Positions 1-11,600 of a stretch of 64,000 bases of DNA are shown piece by piece. A program made the translations under genes and the position numbers. The notes below the pieces were generated by a model. That model was not told the DNA's origin, made no database searches, and saw only the letters and a list, made by a program, of their open reading frames with translations. Source of the DNA: Euleptes europaea (lineage: Eukaryota; Chordata; Lepidosauria; Squamata; Sphaerodactylidae). The stretch spans positions 122,138,872-122,202,871 of the forward strand of contig NC_079312.1 in NCBI RefSeq assembly GCF_029931775.1. The letters are read 5' to 3'. How positions within the stretch are numbered: position 1 is the first letter of the stretch; every line of letters starts with the position of its first letter.

Positions 1-36
1 GGAAGTGGGCTGGCAGCAGGAAATGGATTGAACACA

Positions 37-186
37 GTTTGCATGTTCCCACTGTAAGGCACCGGGTGTGGAGGATGTTTTATTTTTTTAATTCGCCAAA
101 TAAGCGGATGCATTTAATGCGGCAAAATTGCGCTCTGGAGACGTCCTTGGAATCCTTCGGGTGAATTGCAGTGGGAACATGCAAAG
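37..186. mobile_element. Short MITE-like inverted-repeat element
   Basis: A perfect 17-bp inverted repeat, TTTGCATGTTCCCACTG at 38-54 and its complement at 169-185, encloses about 115 bp with no coding content. Family unknown. Confidence 0.55.
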
Positions 187-373
187 AAAGCCCGCGGAAG
201 CCGGCGCCGCAAATGGTAAGTGCGGACATGGCCCTGTTCAGTTTCCCAGATGAGTCTACAAGTAATTGTAAAGAAGCTGCACCCAGGAAACTTCAGATTC
301 TCCAGTAATGGAAATATCCTTCAGTAGCGTTTTTAGAAAATAGAAGCTGTGAAAAATTCCTGTAGTTCTAGGC

Positions 374-1224
374 CAGGGGTGGGGAACCTTTTTCATGCCA
401 AGGGCCATTTCCATATTTATAACATCATTCGAGGGCCATACCAGTCGTAGGTATCCGGGGGGGGAGAGGCTAGGGTTGCCAGGTCTCCAGCCACCACCTG
501 GAGAAACTATGCAGAGAAGGAAGGGGAAGGAGGGAAAGAAGGAAGGAAAGGAAGGAAGAAAAGAGAGGGAGAGAAAGAAAAAGAGAGAGAGAAAGGGAGG
601 GATTCCCAGCTTCCCCCCCTCAAACACACACAGGCACACCCCCGGCTGCGCAAGCCATCAGGGAGATGCCTCTGCGGCTTCTCCTGCCTTTGTGCGCACG
701 CACACACACACGCACAAACAAGCCCACCCCCAGCCGCAAGAGCAGCCGGGAGCGATCGAGGAGAAGCCTCCGCGGCTTCCCCCTCCTTCATGGGCACACA
801 CACACACACATGCAAGCCAGCCAGCAGCCCCCAACCGCATGAGCGGCTGGGAGCGATCAGAGAGAAGCCTCCACGGCTTCCTCCTGCTTTGTCACCAGTG
901 CACACACAAAGACACACACACACACACACAAGCCAGCCAGCCAGCCAGCCCTCAGCTGCATGAGTGGCCGGGAGCGATGGGGGAGAAATCTCCGCGGCTT
1001 CCCCTGCCTTTGTGCGCGCACACACACACGCACACAAGCCAGCCAGCCAGCCCCCAGCCGCGTGAGCAGCCCGGAGCAATTAGAGAGAAGCCTCGGCGGC
1101 TTCCCCCTGCTTCATGCACACACACACACACACACACAAGCAAGCCAGCCAGCCCCCAGCTGCACGGGTGTTCGGGAGCGATGGGGGAGAAACCTCCGCG
1201 GCTTCCCCTGCCTTTGCACGCGCG

Positions 1225-1275
<51 letters not shown>

Positions 1276-1740
1276 TACCTGTTGGCCTCGGGGGAGAGTG
1301 AGGGGAAGGCTGCATAGGAGCCCACCGAGCCAGCGGAGGGTGCAGCGCAGCCATCGGCAGGGCAATGAGAGTGGGGGAGAGCGGCAGGAGATTTGGGTGC
1401 TCCAACAACTTTAAAATGCGCCGCTGCCGCCAGGGCGCAGGCCATGGAGAGCGGCAGGAGATTTGGGTGTCCCAACAACTTTCTCTCCAGGAACAGGAAG
1501 CAGAGAGACTTGGGGGAAACGCCCCCACAGCCACCCAATCAGCTTTTAGTTCCGTTTGCATGCTTTCCTGCCTCCCTGCAAGGCCCGAAGCGCCGGGAGA
1601 AGGGCCTGGCTAGCAAAAGCTAGCTCCCGGTCTCGGCAGGTGGGCCATGGAGCTCCAGGCCTTGGCAGGCGGGCCGGGGGCCGGACAAAATGGTCTCACG
1701 GGCTGGATGTGGCCCGCGGGCCGGAGGTTCCCCACCCTTG
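374..1740. mobile_element. Non-autonomous hAT-type DNA transposon, 1.37 kb
   Basis: Starts CAGGGGTGGGGAACCTTTTT and ends with the inverted AGGTTCCCCACCCTTG. It is flanked by 8-bp duplications ttctaggc (366-373) and ttctaagc (1741-1748) with one mismatch. An 8-bp target site and CAGGGGT-type ends are typical of hAT elements. There is no transposase. The middle is a tandem array of CA-rich units and the right third is GC-rich. Long open frames across it, up to 339 codons, arise from the repeats and are not genes. Confidence 0.85.
650..1275. repeat. CA-rich minisatellite, about six 100-bp units, inside the hAT element
   Basis: The anchor cggctt recurs at about 674, 773, 874, 995, 1097 and 1199, spacing 99-121 bp. 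Each unit has a GCTTCC(C/T)CCTGC block, a (CA)n tract, a (CCAG)n tract and a CCGGGAGCGAT-like block. The last unit ends in a long CA tract (about 1220-1273). Confidence 0.85.
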
Positions 1741-2007
1741 TTCTAAGCTATAGATAGAGTCAAATGTCAATATGACATTCAGAGTCCTCAAAAATCAGAC
1801 TTTTTAGGACAGGAAACAGTTTTGTGATGCTGACTGAATATGCACTTGTTGGTGTGCACATGTGACAAACAGAAAGGCGGTGCAAAACACACTCATGTCA
1901 GGTTTCTGAAACAAAAGATGATTCCCTGTGCACAGGTGATTTGAATCTTGGAGCTCTGTAGAACACTGTAGTAGCTTTTGAGAATTTCCTCACCTCTCAC
2001 CCCACAT

Positions 2008-2093
2008 TTTCTCCAAGGGAACTCATCTCTGTAATCTGGGGATCAGTTGTTATTCCAGGAGAGCGCCAGACCCCACCTGGAGATTGGCAACCC
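2008..2093 (-). mobile_element. Family A MITE fragment (TGCCAACC ends)
   Basis: Holds ttttctccaagggaactc and ends ttggcaaccc, matching one end of the roughly 200-bp family A elements elsewhere in the window. Only about 85 bp remain. Confidence 0.6.
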
Positions 2094-2732
2094 GGCTCCC
2101 CCCCTTGAAAGTGCTAATAACAGAATGGGGTGTAGGTGATTTGTATTAGCAAAACCATGGGGTTTGAAGGGTTGAATAATCTTCCCTGCCAGCACAGTCG
2201 CAGCATGACTTGTAGCTGCCCCTGCTTATAATTTCCCTTCTGCAGAGGAATGGAGAGTTGTGATATTTGTCATATCTGTTTTGGTCCTGGTTGCAAGGTG
2301 AAAAGAAGTGAATTTGCACAATTACTTCAAATGCGTAGGGCTGTGGCCTCTTCCTAATTATATCACATTATTATTTTCTATTTCCCTCATAAACAAACAC
2401 AAACAACTTCTCGGTCCTAATGGCTCCTAAGTAGAAAACAGTATTTGCCTAAGGGGAGCTTAGCATGCAGAGCTGAAACGCTGGCTTTGGCTGCTAAAGA
2501 GGAGATGACAAATCACAGTCATTACATACCAAAGATTTCTATGAAAATTTGAGGAAGTTCTCTCTAGGAACAGAATACTCTTTAAAAGAGCTAAAGGTGA
2601 CATGACAAAAAAACACTCTGTCAGATCCTAGTCCTACCATCCATGAGCTCAGGCTGATCCTTCCTGTCTTCCCCTTACCCCACCAGCTCCCTGTCACCCT
2701 CAGAAAGCTGATGCTTGAGCGCCTAGTAGAGG

Positions 2733-2870
2733 GGCAGCCCATTCCTGAAGGGGGGGGTGGATCCGCAGCGGCCGGTAGTGGCACAGCCACACTGCTTCCT
2801 GCTGAGGCTTCCAGGCTGCCACGAAGGAAAAAAGAGTCCCAAGGAGCTTGCCCCCCCCTTAAGGAATGGC
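2733..2870. mobile_element. Family C transposon, short copy
   Basis: Inverted ends: gcagcccattcctgaagggg at the left and ccccttaaggaatggc at the right. The same ends bound a 474-bp copy at 32470-32943, so this is probably an internally deleted form. Confidence 0.55.
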
Positions 2871-3357
2871 CTCAAAATGCCCATTTAAACCAGAGGCTAC
2901 AGCGAGGAGAGTCGGGCACAGTCTCCTCCTCTCTCTCATCTGCTAGTGGAGTTCATGCCCTGACAAGGTTTCTTTCTTAGTGAAATGGGGTGCAATTTTG
3001 CCTGGCTCCTGCTCCTTCCTGCAACTGCCCCTCATATCACCTGGCATTTTATCAACAAGGGTATCCCAAACCTGAGCATTGGGGTTTTTTTTTGAGGGGG
3101 GGCGGTTACAGTGGGTTGCTGTAGGAGGAAGGCCTGTGTCTACAATCTCCTTGTGGATTCATCATACTGTTTAGCCTAAGGAACCTTCTTCCGGCTTAAG
3201 TGGCTCCTTAGGTTGGAGGAAGGCTTCAGACTTTGCTCAGTGAAATGGTAGAATGCGTGCCCGCCTGGGTTTTTCCACCCTACAGCAAAACTATGGTTGG
3301 ATATGCCAAAATGGCTTTGGGAAACCGCATGTGGAGAGGGTAAACATCACTCCACTA

Positions 3358-3772
3358 AGGTTGCCAACAGGGGTTTTTTTTATTGTGGGAGGGGGGAGTC
3401 CTCTTCCTTTGACAGAGGCTTAATGGGATGTTATTTTCCAGGGGATGCTATTTACCCCCATGCCATGAAAAGCTTCAGTGCCCATTTCCACACATTATGT
3501 CTCTGTCAATAGGGTTGCCAGCTCCGGGTCAGGAAATACCTTGAGATTTTGGGGGTGGAACCTGAACAGGGCGGGGTTTGGAGAGGGGAAGGACTTCAAT
3601 GAGGTCTAAATCTATAGAATCCACCTTCTAAAGCAGCCATTTTCTCCAGGTGAACTGATTTCTGTCACCTGGAGATCTGTTGTAAAAGTGGCAGATCTCC
3701 AGCCACCACGTGGATGTCGGCAACTCTTTCTATTAAAGCGACTTTTTCCCCCCTCCAGGTTGTTGGCAACCT
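3358..3772. mobile_element. Family B MITE interrupted by a family A MITE
   Basis: Inverted ends AGGTTGCCAAC and GTTGGCAACCT. The body (taatgggatgttattttcca, then atgaaaagcttcagtgccc) matches the uninterrupted copy at 19100-19280. The insertion at 3511-3727 splits the sequence that reads cctctgttaaag in the intact copy. Confidence 0.7.
3511..3727 (+). mobile_element. Family A MITE nested in family B element
   Basis: Starts agggttgccagctccgggtc, contains gggggtggaacctgaacagg and tctccaggtgaactgatttc, ends gtcggcaactctt. Flanks tctgtcaa and tctattaa look like a decayed 8-bp duplication of tctgttaa, the sequence seen in the uninterrupted family B copy. Confidence 0.7.
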
Positions 3773-5499
3773 TGCTCTCAATATGACCACTACTCAGAAA
3801 AAAGGCATCTCTCTGTGGCGGTATTTAATATTTTTAACTCTTGCATAATATATAGCTTCTTGGTGAGATAGAACTGAGATCAGTGTACAAACCACAGGCA
3901 ATGATTACTCTATCAAACCACCTTTGACTATAAGCATTGCAGCCAGTAGTTATCTACCGGTAATTCTGTTGCCTCTGCTAATCTGCTTTTGTAATATGCT
4001 TAAAGATCTATAAAATTGGAAATCTATATTTTGATTTTATGCCCATTTTCATCTCACCCTGCTTGTGCCTTCTTTTACTTTCCTTCTTTATTTGATCTGT
4101 TTTGCTCAAGGCATTCTTTTGTCTTCATTGAATGGGACAGTTCATAAGAGAGAACCATTATTTATAGAATAATGATGTTGACATGGAAATGATGTGTGGA
4201 TAACATCTTGTATTGTGCTCAGCGTGAGATGTATCTGTTTGGTTTTGTTTGGTCATTTCATATAACACACGCATCAGGTTATCTACTTTCCCTAATGACA
4301 ACCTTGTGAAGTTGGGTAGATGACACATAGTGACAAGCTATAGATTACCCTGTGTGATTCATAGCTGAAGAGGGATTTGAAACCCTCTTTCCTTTGTCTA
4401 AGTCCAGTATTCTGTTGCTTGTTTTTAAACAATGCTGGTAAATTGAACTGCACCAGATTTCCCTGTGTAGAATGAATATCTTTCCCTACCCTACGTTTTT
4501 GCTTTCCTTGCTTGCTCAATGCTTGGGGGGAAAAAACAGAAATGTATTTTTTAGGCCGTGTTATTTTTGTCTGCTTGCTGGAGGTTGGTCTGAGCTGTAG
4601 ATTTTGCTGGGCAGCCTGGGCAAGTCGACGCCTGCTTGTCAATCAGAGATAACTGGCTCTTACCCGAAGTTGTTGGGATGACTGCGATAAGGAAATAAAT
4701 GCCATTACGCATAAGGGATAATGCAGCCTATAAATATGCAGGAAACAGAACACAAGACTAGGTGCCTTTAGAGTCAGAAAAGCAGCAGTGTTAGAAACGT
4801 TGTGTGCCAACTCAGGCCCAGGATCCCAGAATCCACATCATACTTCTTTTGTTGATTGTGTGGAGGTGGAAATTATTAGGACCATAACCTGATGGGAGAT
4901 AGAGAAGATCAACACACTGTGGTGTTTGAGCTGCCCCACCCACTCAATTCCTCCTCGCCTCTTATGAACCTCAGATGTGCATCCTAGTCAGTTCTTGAGA
5001 GGACAGGCTATTCAGCCCACCAGCATTATATGGCTGGGGATTAGGGAACACACAAGGATCCTAAAGAGAGATGGAATCTGTAGTAGCAAAGCCAGCCTAC
5101 TCCACCCTGCACTTAGTGCACATTTTGCATCCCTTACTTGATAAACACAACAGATTGCAATTTTTTCCCTACAATTAAATATTTACACTAAGCAGAAAAC
5201 ATTTTGCATGTTTTAAACAGCCATGTCAACTCTCTCTTTTCATTCTCTAATCTTTCAGTTCTGAATCAGAAGTGAAGATTTTTAGCCTATTTACTAAGAA
5301 GTAAATATTATGATGAAAACATCAGAAAGCTTAGTAGTGACTTTTGGAGAGTGGGGAAGTATTTTCGGGTAGTGCTGTCAATTGCAAAACATCCCACAAG
5401 CTGCCAATACGAGAACAGGCTTTGTTCTGATTCTCCAACAGTGTTGCCATCATAGAGTCATAATCATAACCAGGCTAGTCATTTAAACATAACCAGGCT
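3773..5499. other. Intergenic stretch, one MIR-like fragment
   Basis: No gene or promoter recognised. About 4270-4440 resembles the reverse of a MIR/tRNA-core SINE (gacaaccttgtgaagttggg, then gatttgaaaccctc). The remainder looks unique. Confidence 0.4.
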
Positions 5500-6075
5500 A
5501 CAGCAAGCATGGTGTGGTGGTCGCAGGCACGGAGCTAGGGGAAGGAGCGCCTGGGGCAGGGGGGAAGAGGGGAGGGAGGGGGTGTGCCATGCATGCATAC
5601 ATACGCACACTGGAGCCAGGCGCTGGTGGCTCCAGGGGCGGTCGCCACAACACCACCGCATGCTCGCCCTCCCCCTGGCCTCGTATGCAGCTGCTGAAGG
5701 CAGGGTGTGGGTGATGAGGAAGGGAGAGAGGCTACATGCTGGGTGGCAGCGTGTGCATCAGATGGGCCGTGAGCGGGCAGCTGTAACCATGCTGCGGCAC
5801 AGTGGCAGTGCTCCTCTTCTCCATGCCTGTGCTGTTGCCCCCTCTCCTTGTGTCCAGGGTGCTTGCCCCCCCCACACACCCCTAAGATCTGGCCCTGGGT
5901 GGTTGGCATGTTGGACTAGGATCAGGGAGACCTGGTTTGAATCCCCACTATGCTATGAAAGCTTGCTGGGGTACCTTGAGCCAGTCACAGCCCGACCCAT
6001 CTCAGCCCGACCCATCTCACATAAAATGGAGGAAGGGAGAACAATGTTGGGAGCTGCTTTGGGTCCCACTGGGGT
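5500..6075 (+). mobile_element. tRNA-derived SINE split by a hAT insertion
   Basis: The SINE head agcatggtgtggtggtcg stops at 5523 and the element resumes at 5898 with ggtggttggcatgttggact. It continues through a B-box-like ggtttgaatcc, tgagccagtcacag, aaaatggaggaagggag and gctgctttgggtcccac. The interruption is the hAT element 5524-5897. Confidence 0.65.
5524..5897. mobile_element. Non-autonomous hAT element nested in the SINE
   Basis: Starts caggcacggagctagggg, ends aagatctggccctg, 374 bp. Flanks ggtggtcg (5516-5523) and ggtggttg (5898-5905) form an 8-bp duplication with one mismatch. No transposase; the 179-codon open frame here is not a gene. Confidence 0.65.
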
Positions 6076-6240
6076 CCAGGGGACCCTTGTGCACAGTTCC
6101 AGTAACATCAGAAAATTCTGATCCAGTGGGAGCACCCAATATTACCAACGTGACTCAAGGCAAACACATGCTGCAGTTGTTCTGTGCTGTTTAAGGGAAC
6201 TTTGGAAAAGTTTCAGCTCCTTGCCCCGAGACAAGATTTA

Positions 6241-6455
6241 ATTTATGCATTACATTTTTATCCTGCCCTACCTCAAATGATCTCAGGGTGGCATAAACGT
6301 TTCTCTTCTGCATTTTTTCCCCTCACAACAACCCTGAAAGGTAGGTTATGCTAAAAGAAAGCAACCAGGCTCAGGTCACTCTGCGGACTTCACACAGAGT
6401 AGTAATTTGAAGCCAGGTTTTCTGGGTTTACGGTACCTTTCCTCACTAAGAGAGG
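6241..6455 (-). mobile_element. MIR-like / tRNA-core SINE, antisense
   Basis: Reverse of the typical 3' half: cctcacaacaaccctgaaag, gtaggttatgct, caggctcaggtcac, tttgaagccagg. Diverged. Confidence 0.5.
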
Positions 6456-6646
6456 CTGTAAGGCTCCAAGCTCAACCCATCTAGCTCTCCCCTCTCTGTC
6501 TGCCCAAGTTTCACTTTGGGCCAAGGCACATTTTTCAAGTTTGCTATCATCTTTATTATGTTTAAATAATTTGTGGGGGTGGGGGTATTGCATCTATAAG
6601 CGTCAGTATGGCAGAGTTCTTAGGAGGGGGTAAGGGGCAACCCTGG

Positions 6647-6805
6647 AAGCTGCCTTATACGGAATCAGATCAAGGTCAGTATTGTCTATTCTGGTTGACA
6701 GTAGCTCTCCAGGGCCTCAGGGAGATATCTTTCATATCATGTACTACATGAGCCTTTTGGGTGGAAATTCTGGGGATTGATGCTCTACCACGGAGCCATG
6801 CCCCC
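6647..6805 (-). mobile_element. SINE-2 (tRNA-derived), antisense, diverged
   Basis: Matches the reverse of the copy at 40293-40492: ggaagctgccttatacggaa, aaggtcagtattgtctattc, ctccagggcctcaggg, ggggattgatgctctaccac. Ends at the tRNA-like head ggagccatgcccc. Confidence 0.65.
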
Positions 6806-7508
6806 TGCCCATTTGCATGGTGAGCCTGGTGTGGTCAAGGTATATCAACAGGATTTTGACAGAATCATAGAATCAGGCCTCATTGTGTACACGTGGAGAT
6901 AATTCTGTCTCAGAACCCATTTCAGATTTCTTAGCTCGCTACAAAGTTTGGGTGGATCAGAGATATTTTTATTCTGGGAGCCTTCCAAAATGTTTACCTT
7001 CTGAAATGGCTGTTCCAATCATATTATAGCTGAGACCTGACATTGTAAGGCTGGGGGGTTGGGTGTATGCCACCAGCAAATGGACGGACAAGAACACTCA
7101 AGTATCCCCGCCCGTACAGTAGCAAAATCTGTGGAAGTTGTACTCAGTTAATTTTTTGATCCAGTGCTGTTGCAGTTCTCATTCCTTCCTTATTCTCCCA
7201 CCTTCCCACATCTAGTCCCAGCTGCAGCCACAATGTTTGACCCGAGAAAAAGCTCAGAGAGTAAAAATCAAAAGCATTCTGGCCTCTTTGATTTTTTTAA
7301 TTCACTCCCTCAGAACTCATTTAGATTTTTGTGTAAATCGACCGCTTGATTACATTACATTTGATGGTTAACATCTAAGTGTGTGAATAGACTCCACTGA
7401 GGGGTACGTATGAACCAGCCTTGAGTCCCATTCACAAAGATGCTCTTATATCTTGGAGACATTAGACAGTAAAGTTATGAAGAGCCATTCTTTAAATGGA
7501 CAGTTCAG
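6806..7508. other. Intergenic, nothing recognised
   Basis: Apparently unique sequence with no repeat, exon or regulatory motif that I can support. Confidence 0.4.
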
Positions 7509-7718
7509 TAGGGTTGCCAACTGCCAGGTACTAGCTGGAAATCTCCCACTATTACAACTGATCTCCAGCCAATAGAGATCAGTTCCCTGGGAGAAAATGG
7601 CTGCTTTGGCAATTGGATTCTATGGCATTGAAGTCCCTCCCCTCCTGAAACCCCACCCTTCTCAGGCTCCGCCCCAAAAACCTCCTGCCAGTGGTGAAGA
7701 GGGACCTGGCAGCCCTAT
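7509..7718 (-). mobile_element. Family A MITE with perfect 8-bp duplication
   Basis: Ends TAGGGTTGCCA and TGGCAGCCCTAT are inverted. The flanks are cagttcag at 7501-7508 and 7719-7726, identical. The body includes ggtactagctggaaatctcc, ggagaaaatggctgctttgg and ggctccgccccaaaaacctc. Non-coding; 8-bp duplication and short inverted ends suggest a hAT-like family. Confidence 0.8.
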
Positions 7719-8199
7719 CAGTTCAGAGATCTTGATGGAGATAAGCAGGGGAGGGCAGGATATGGGTGACAGCATGTTTTGGGGGGAATAGAGAGGGGAG
7801 AATTTTGCAACTGACTTTCTGGGCTTCCAAACTACCTCTGTTCAATACTGTAACTGTATGTGAGGTGTGTCTGAGTTTTTGGTAACTAAGTGTGAGCTTT
7901 GCTACTGATCACTTCATTAATAGGGAATTTGCCAGATTCGTGAGAGCAATGTTAAAACAAAAATAATAACAACCCTAACGCAAAGCTACAATGCCCCACT
8001 TAAAAGTCTGCAGCGATGCCAGTTAACTGCTGTCTTTAGGATGTGAGCTATTAAAATCCACTGCAGGAACCAGGCAGCTGAGCTCTTCCTCTTCCTTGAA
8101 TTCCTGGCATCTGCTGCTGAGGATACTGGAAAGAGTTAAGCGGGAGTCTGTTGATATTCCAGCGCCGCTCTGAACCCCTGCAGTCAGAGGGAGAGAGCC
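7719..8199. other. Upstream flank of MYOCD, no repeat recognised
   Basis: Unique sequence leading into the MYOCD 5' region. An AT-rich ctattaaaat at about 8048 is not a clean MEF2 site. No feature is called. Confidence 0.35.
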
Positions 8200-8636
8200 T
8201 CTTGATTGGCCAAGTTCCTGTTGGTAGTAATAGCGGATCAGATATCAAACTTCTGTCTTTCCTAAAGACCCTTTAGGGATAGTCTGCTCCCTGCTAGACT
8301 ATGACATCAGTCAGGACACCCGGTGATGTTGCTGATAGTAAACTCTGAGAGAGGAGGGGAGAGTGGTGGATAGAAAAGGAGGGGTCTGCTACGGAAAAGT
8401 TAATTAGCCCAACACAGTGCGAGGGCATGCAGTAGGTATTGGTGGAGGGTCAGTGCTGGATGGGACCAAACTTTTCCTAAGTCACCCCCTTCCGCTGCTT
8501 TCTGCAATCACCCAGACTCCAAGGAGGGCTAGATGAGCTGTGATTCATTGGCGGTGGTCAGCTTCTCTTCTTGGAGCCGGTTCATGGTTTAAGTGGAGGG
8601 GCTTTCTGCCACTGGGAATTATTGCAAGGCGTCACC
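8200..8636 (+). promoter_or_regulatory. MYOCD: Probable MYOCD promoter-proximal region and 5' UTR
   Basis: This non-repetitive stretch lies directly upstream of the start codon. It holds an inverted CCAAT box (gattggcc near 8204) and no convincing TATA box at a usual spacing. The transcription start cannot be placed by eye. The start codon context is gtcaccATGa, a good Kozak context, and the encoded peptide begins MTLLGSEHSMLIRSKF as in the cardiac isoform of mammals. The promoter role is inferred from position. Confidence 0.4.
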
Positions 8637-8691
8637 ATGACACTTCTGGGGTCTGAGCATTCCATGCTGATTCGGAGCAAATTCAGATCAG
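8637..8691 (+). CDS. MYOCD: MYOCD coding exon 1 (aa 1-18)
   Basis: Encodes the MEF2-interacting N-terminal peptide of the long, cardiac-type isoform. The exon ends with the first base of codon 19, followed by donor gtaggg. Codon 19 is completed by exon 2 to give Val, as in mammals. Intron 1 is about 17.5 kb, the longest in the gene. Confidence 0.96.
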
Positions 8692-11600
8692 GTAGGGCTG
8701 ACACACGGAGGAATTTCTCCTCAAACTTTCCTGTGCCGCAAGCCTCAGCTGGAGGCTGTTTCTCATTAAACAGCATGCAAGTAAAATAACCAGGGAGTTG
8801 TAAAGCTGTCACGGGCTTGCTCTCACAGAGGCTACTCTGCAAATGAAGAGATGCACTCTCCTTTCTGTTTGCTTCCTTGCTTTCTGCTGTTTCGCTACTT
8901 GCAATTTATGTCTGTGGTCTAGCTTATTTCTTTTTTTTAAAAGCCTCTAGCCTTTCGGAACTCTCCTAAACCAAGGTTTTAAAATCAATCAATAAACTGG
9001 ATCAGAAATCCATAATGCCTGGTGTATGACAAACAGCATGCTTCTTCGCGTACGTACAAGTCAGGTGCTGCCCTGCATATGCCGGCCTTGATGCTTTTAC
9101 TCCGGCGCCCATGCAGCCTGTTTTGTTCCTTTGGGTTGTGACTAATTGGAGAAACATGAATTTGCAGAAAGGCATCAATTTTTTTTTAGAAGTACAAATA
9201 ACAAATGGAACATGCAAAATATTTAAAATGACATCACCAGAGAAATAAAGCTAGAGCCAACAACTGATTGCCATTTTCTGAAGCTCTGCAACAAAAAAAC
9301 ATGTACCAGATCTTCAGAGTGGGTTGAAGCCCCCTTTAGGGACTTTTTCTTTGAGGACCTGCGGCTGAATGAAGGTGAGTAATAGTGAACTAGGACAAGA
9401 GACATTCGCTTTGAACCTAGTTCCTCTGTAGGATAGTCTCAGTAGTTTTAAACATGTTCAGTATTGTATCATGCAATGAGAAGGAGGGTTTGCGCTTGTT
9501 TTTATCCTGTGCTCTTGTTGGTCTTGGTTACGGCGTTTATTATTTTTAAAATGTTCTGTATTTGCTGTTCATGAGGCAAACTTATCTATATTCTACTTGC
9601 AACCAATGAATGTTCTGCATAATCACATTCCGCACTGATCTGGTTGTTTCCCCATTATCTTTCACCCGTTTCAGAACATCACCCACTCAGCTTGGATCGG
9701 GGTGATGGCACTTGGTGTTTGATCTCTGGTACGCTATAGATAATGAGAAGATCAGAAGCTTATCATACTGATGCTAACGCACTCGCGTATTATCTGGACG
9801 TTTGAGAAAGCTGGGTGGTCAATTGCAGTGTTTGCTTAGAAAATACAAAGTTGGCAGCTAGTTGAAAACTCCGGAGTTGTGTGTACAAATGCAAGGGGGC
9901 TCTGTCTGGCTGGGGTTCTACACAGTTTGGGTCCAGGGCTTTGCTGTGGTTTCTGTATCAGAGCAATCTTACATTTCATGAGAACAAGTCATTCCTCAGA
10001 ATCCATTGGTATATTATGGAAATGGTACAGTGCTGTTCACTGGAAAGAAACGGGCTTGTTCTCTAAACCCGTAATTCCAAAGCAACACTGCCACCTTCTT
10101 GAAGCAAGGAGGACCGAAGGGGGGATAGTTCTAGGCCACTGCATTCTTTCACAGTGAGCCAGTATTGTTTTTAAGACTCATTTCTGTGTTATTTTTAAAG
10201 ACGGGGGTGTTGGGGTAGAGAGATTACAGAGTTGATGGTAGGATCGCAAAACATATTTTTCAAATGATTCTAAGCTAAAAGTAAATTTTATGACTTTTCA
10301 AGTCTCATAAATTGTGTTCCTTTTAGTGTTTCTAATGAAGTCAGTTTATAGAGCACTTTTCCAATTTAGGCTGCTTTTTCTCACAAATTAATTACCACCT
10401 CTTTCTCTTGAGGCAATGACATACAGGATATCGGTATGACCGTACCCCTGTTGTTGTAGTGCAAAAAGCAATTGCCCAGTTTTGGAGACATCCTTTTCTA
10501 CAAAGTGAAACCCTTTAGTTCATAGATTACACAGAGGTGTTCCTCTCTAGAGTTCAGAATACTAGTTAATCATTTCCGCAGGAGTTCAGGAAGTTGGTAG
10601 AAACCAAGAAAATCCCAAGGATACTTGGGAGGCAGAGCAGATGCATTTGGTTTTCCCCTTGGATAGTGAATGAGATAAAACGGGCATTGTTGGTGTTAAC
10701 TTCTGAGGGAAAGAAGAAATGGTGGACACAGCCGTTTCATCCCAAGAGCACCTTTGCTCCAGAGTCTGCTTTGGATTACTATTTCATTTGCGTGAAGTTG
10801 GGATCAAACACTACCAATGGTATTTGAGAGTGGGGACCTTGATTGTGGTGGGTACTGAGTACATGTCCCTCCCCCCCCCATCCAGTCTTGTGCATCACCT
10901 CAACTGCTGCAAAATACCTGTGCAGACTGTGGCTAACTTGTTGTGTTGGCATAAGAAATGTAGCCAAAGATACACATTGATGGCTTCCTCCCTCCAGGAC
11001 CTCGTTGGCAAAACGTCAATGATGCAACAGAACTGTGGAAACAGGTTCCTCGGAACTCAGTTTTTGAAGTCTAATCAACAGTCTCTGTTCTGACTCAGAT
11101 ATTTTCATTGCTGAATGGTTACACCTCCGCTTTTCAAGGGAAGTGGCTAATGTACTGTAGATTCTTGCTGTTTGGCAAGATGACTAACTCAATGGATTAC
11201 AAACCTAAGCTGCTTGGTGCTAAAAGCACTGTTATATGGTGAAACAAAAAAGCAATCAGATGTGACAGCAAACAACTTGAGTGGCTTAGTTTGCTCAGAG
11301 GTCATAAATTTGTGTTGCAACTATAGCGCTTCAGGTGTGGACTCATGACACTGAATCCTCTTCTAGTCTAAAAACAGTCCCTGCACATAGAAAACCAGCT
11401 TGACAAGGAGATGATCAGTTGATAATCCTCTCTGATGTCTAGTTTACTATGTGGAGATAACAGAATGGGTGAATTTTCAAATGATCTGTGTCCTCACCTG
11501 AAATGCTACATTCGTGACACAAGTTTACTACTTTGGTGAGATGTCAGCTAGGGATCCTGGATATGATCCAGACCCATGTTAAGCACTCTGAAGTCTCACA

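Noticed and set aside
395-1414. 339-codon + strand open frame (and overlapping - frames)
   Set aside because: It lies wholly within the non-autonomous hAT element and its CA-rich tandem array. The His-Thr runs come from (CA)n and there are no domains or splice context.
5582-6121. 179-codon + strand open frame
   Set aside because: It spans a hAT element and the SINE it is inserted in; no protein similarity recognised.
8046-8056. MEF2-like AT-rich site upstream of MYOCD
   Set aside because: ctattaaaat does not fit the CTA(A/T)4TAG consensus closely enough.
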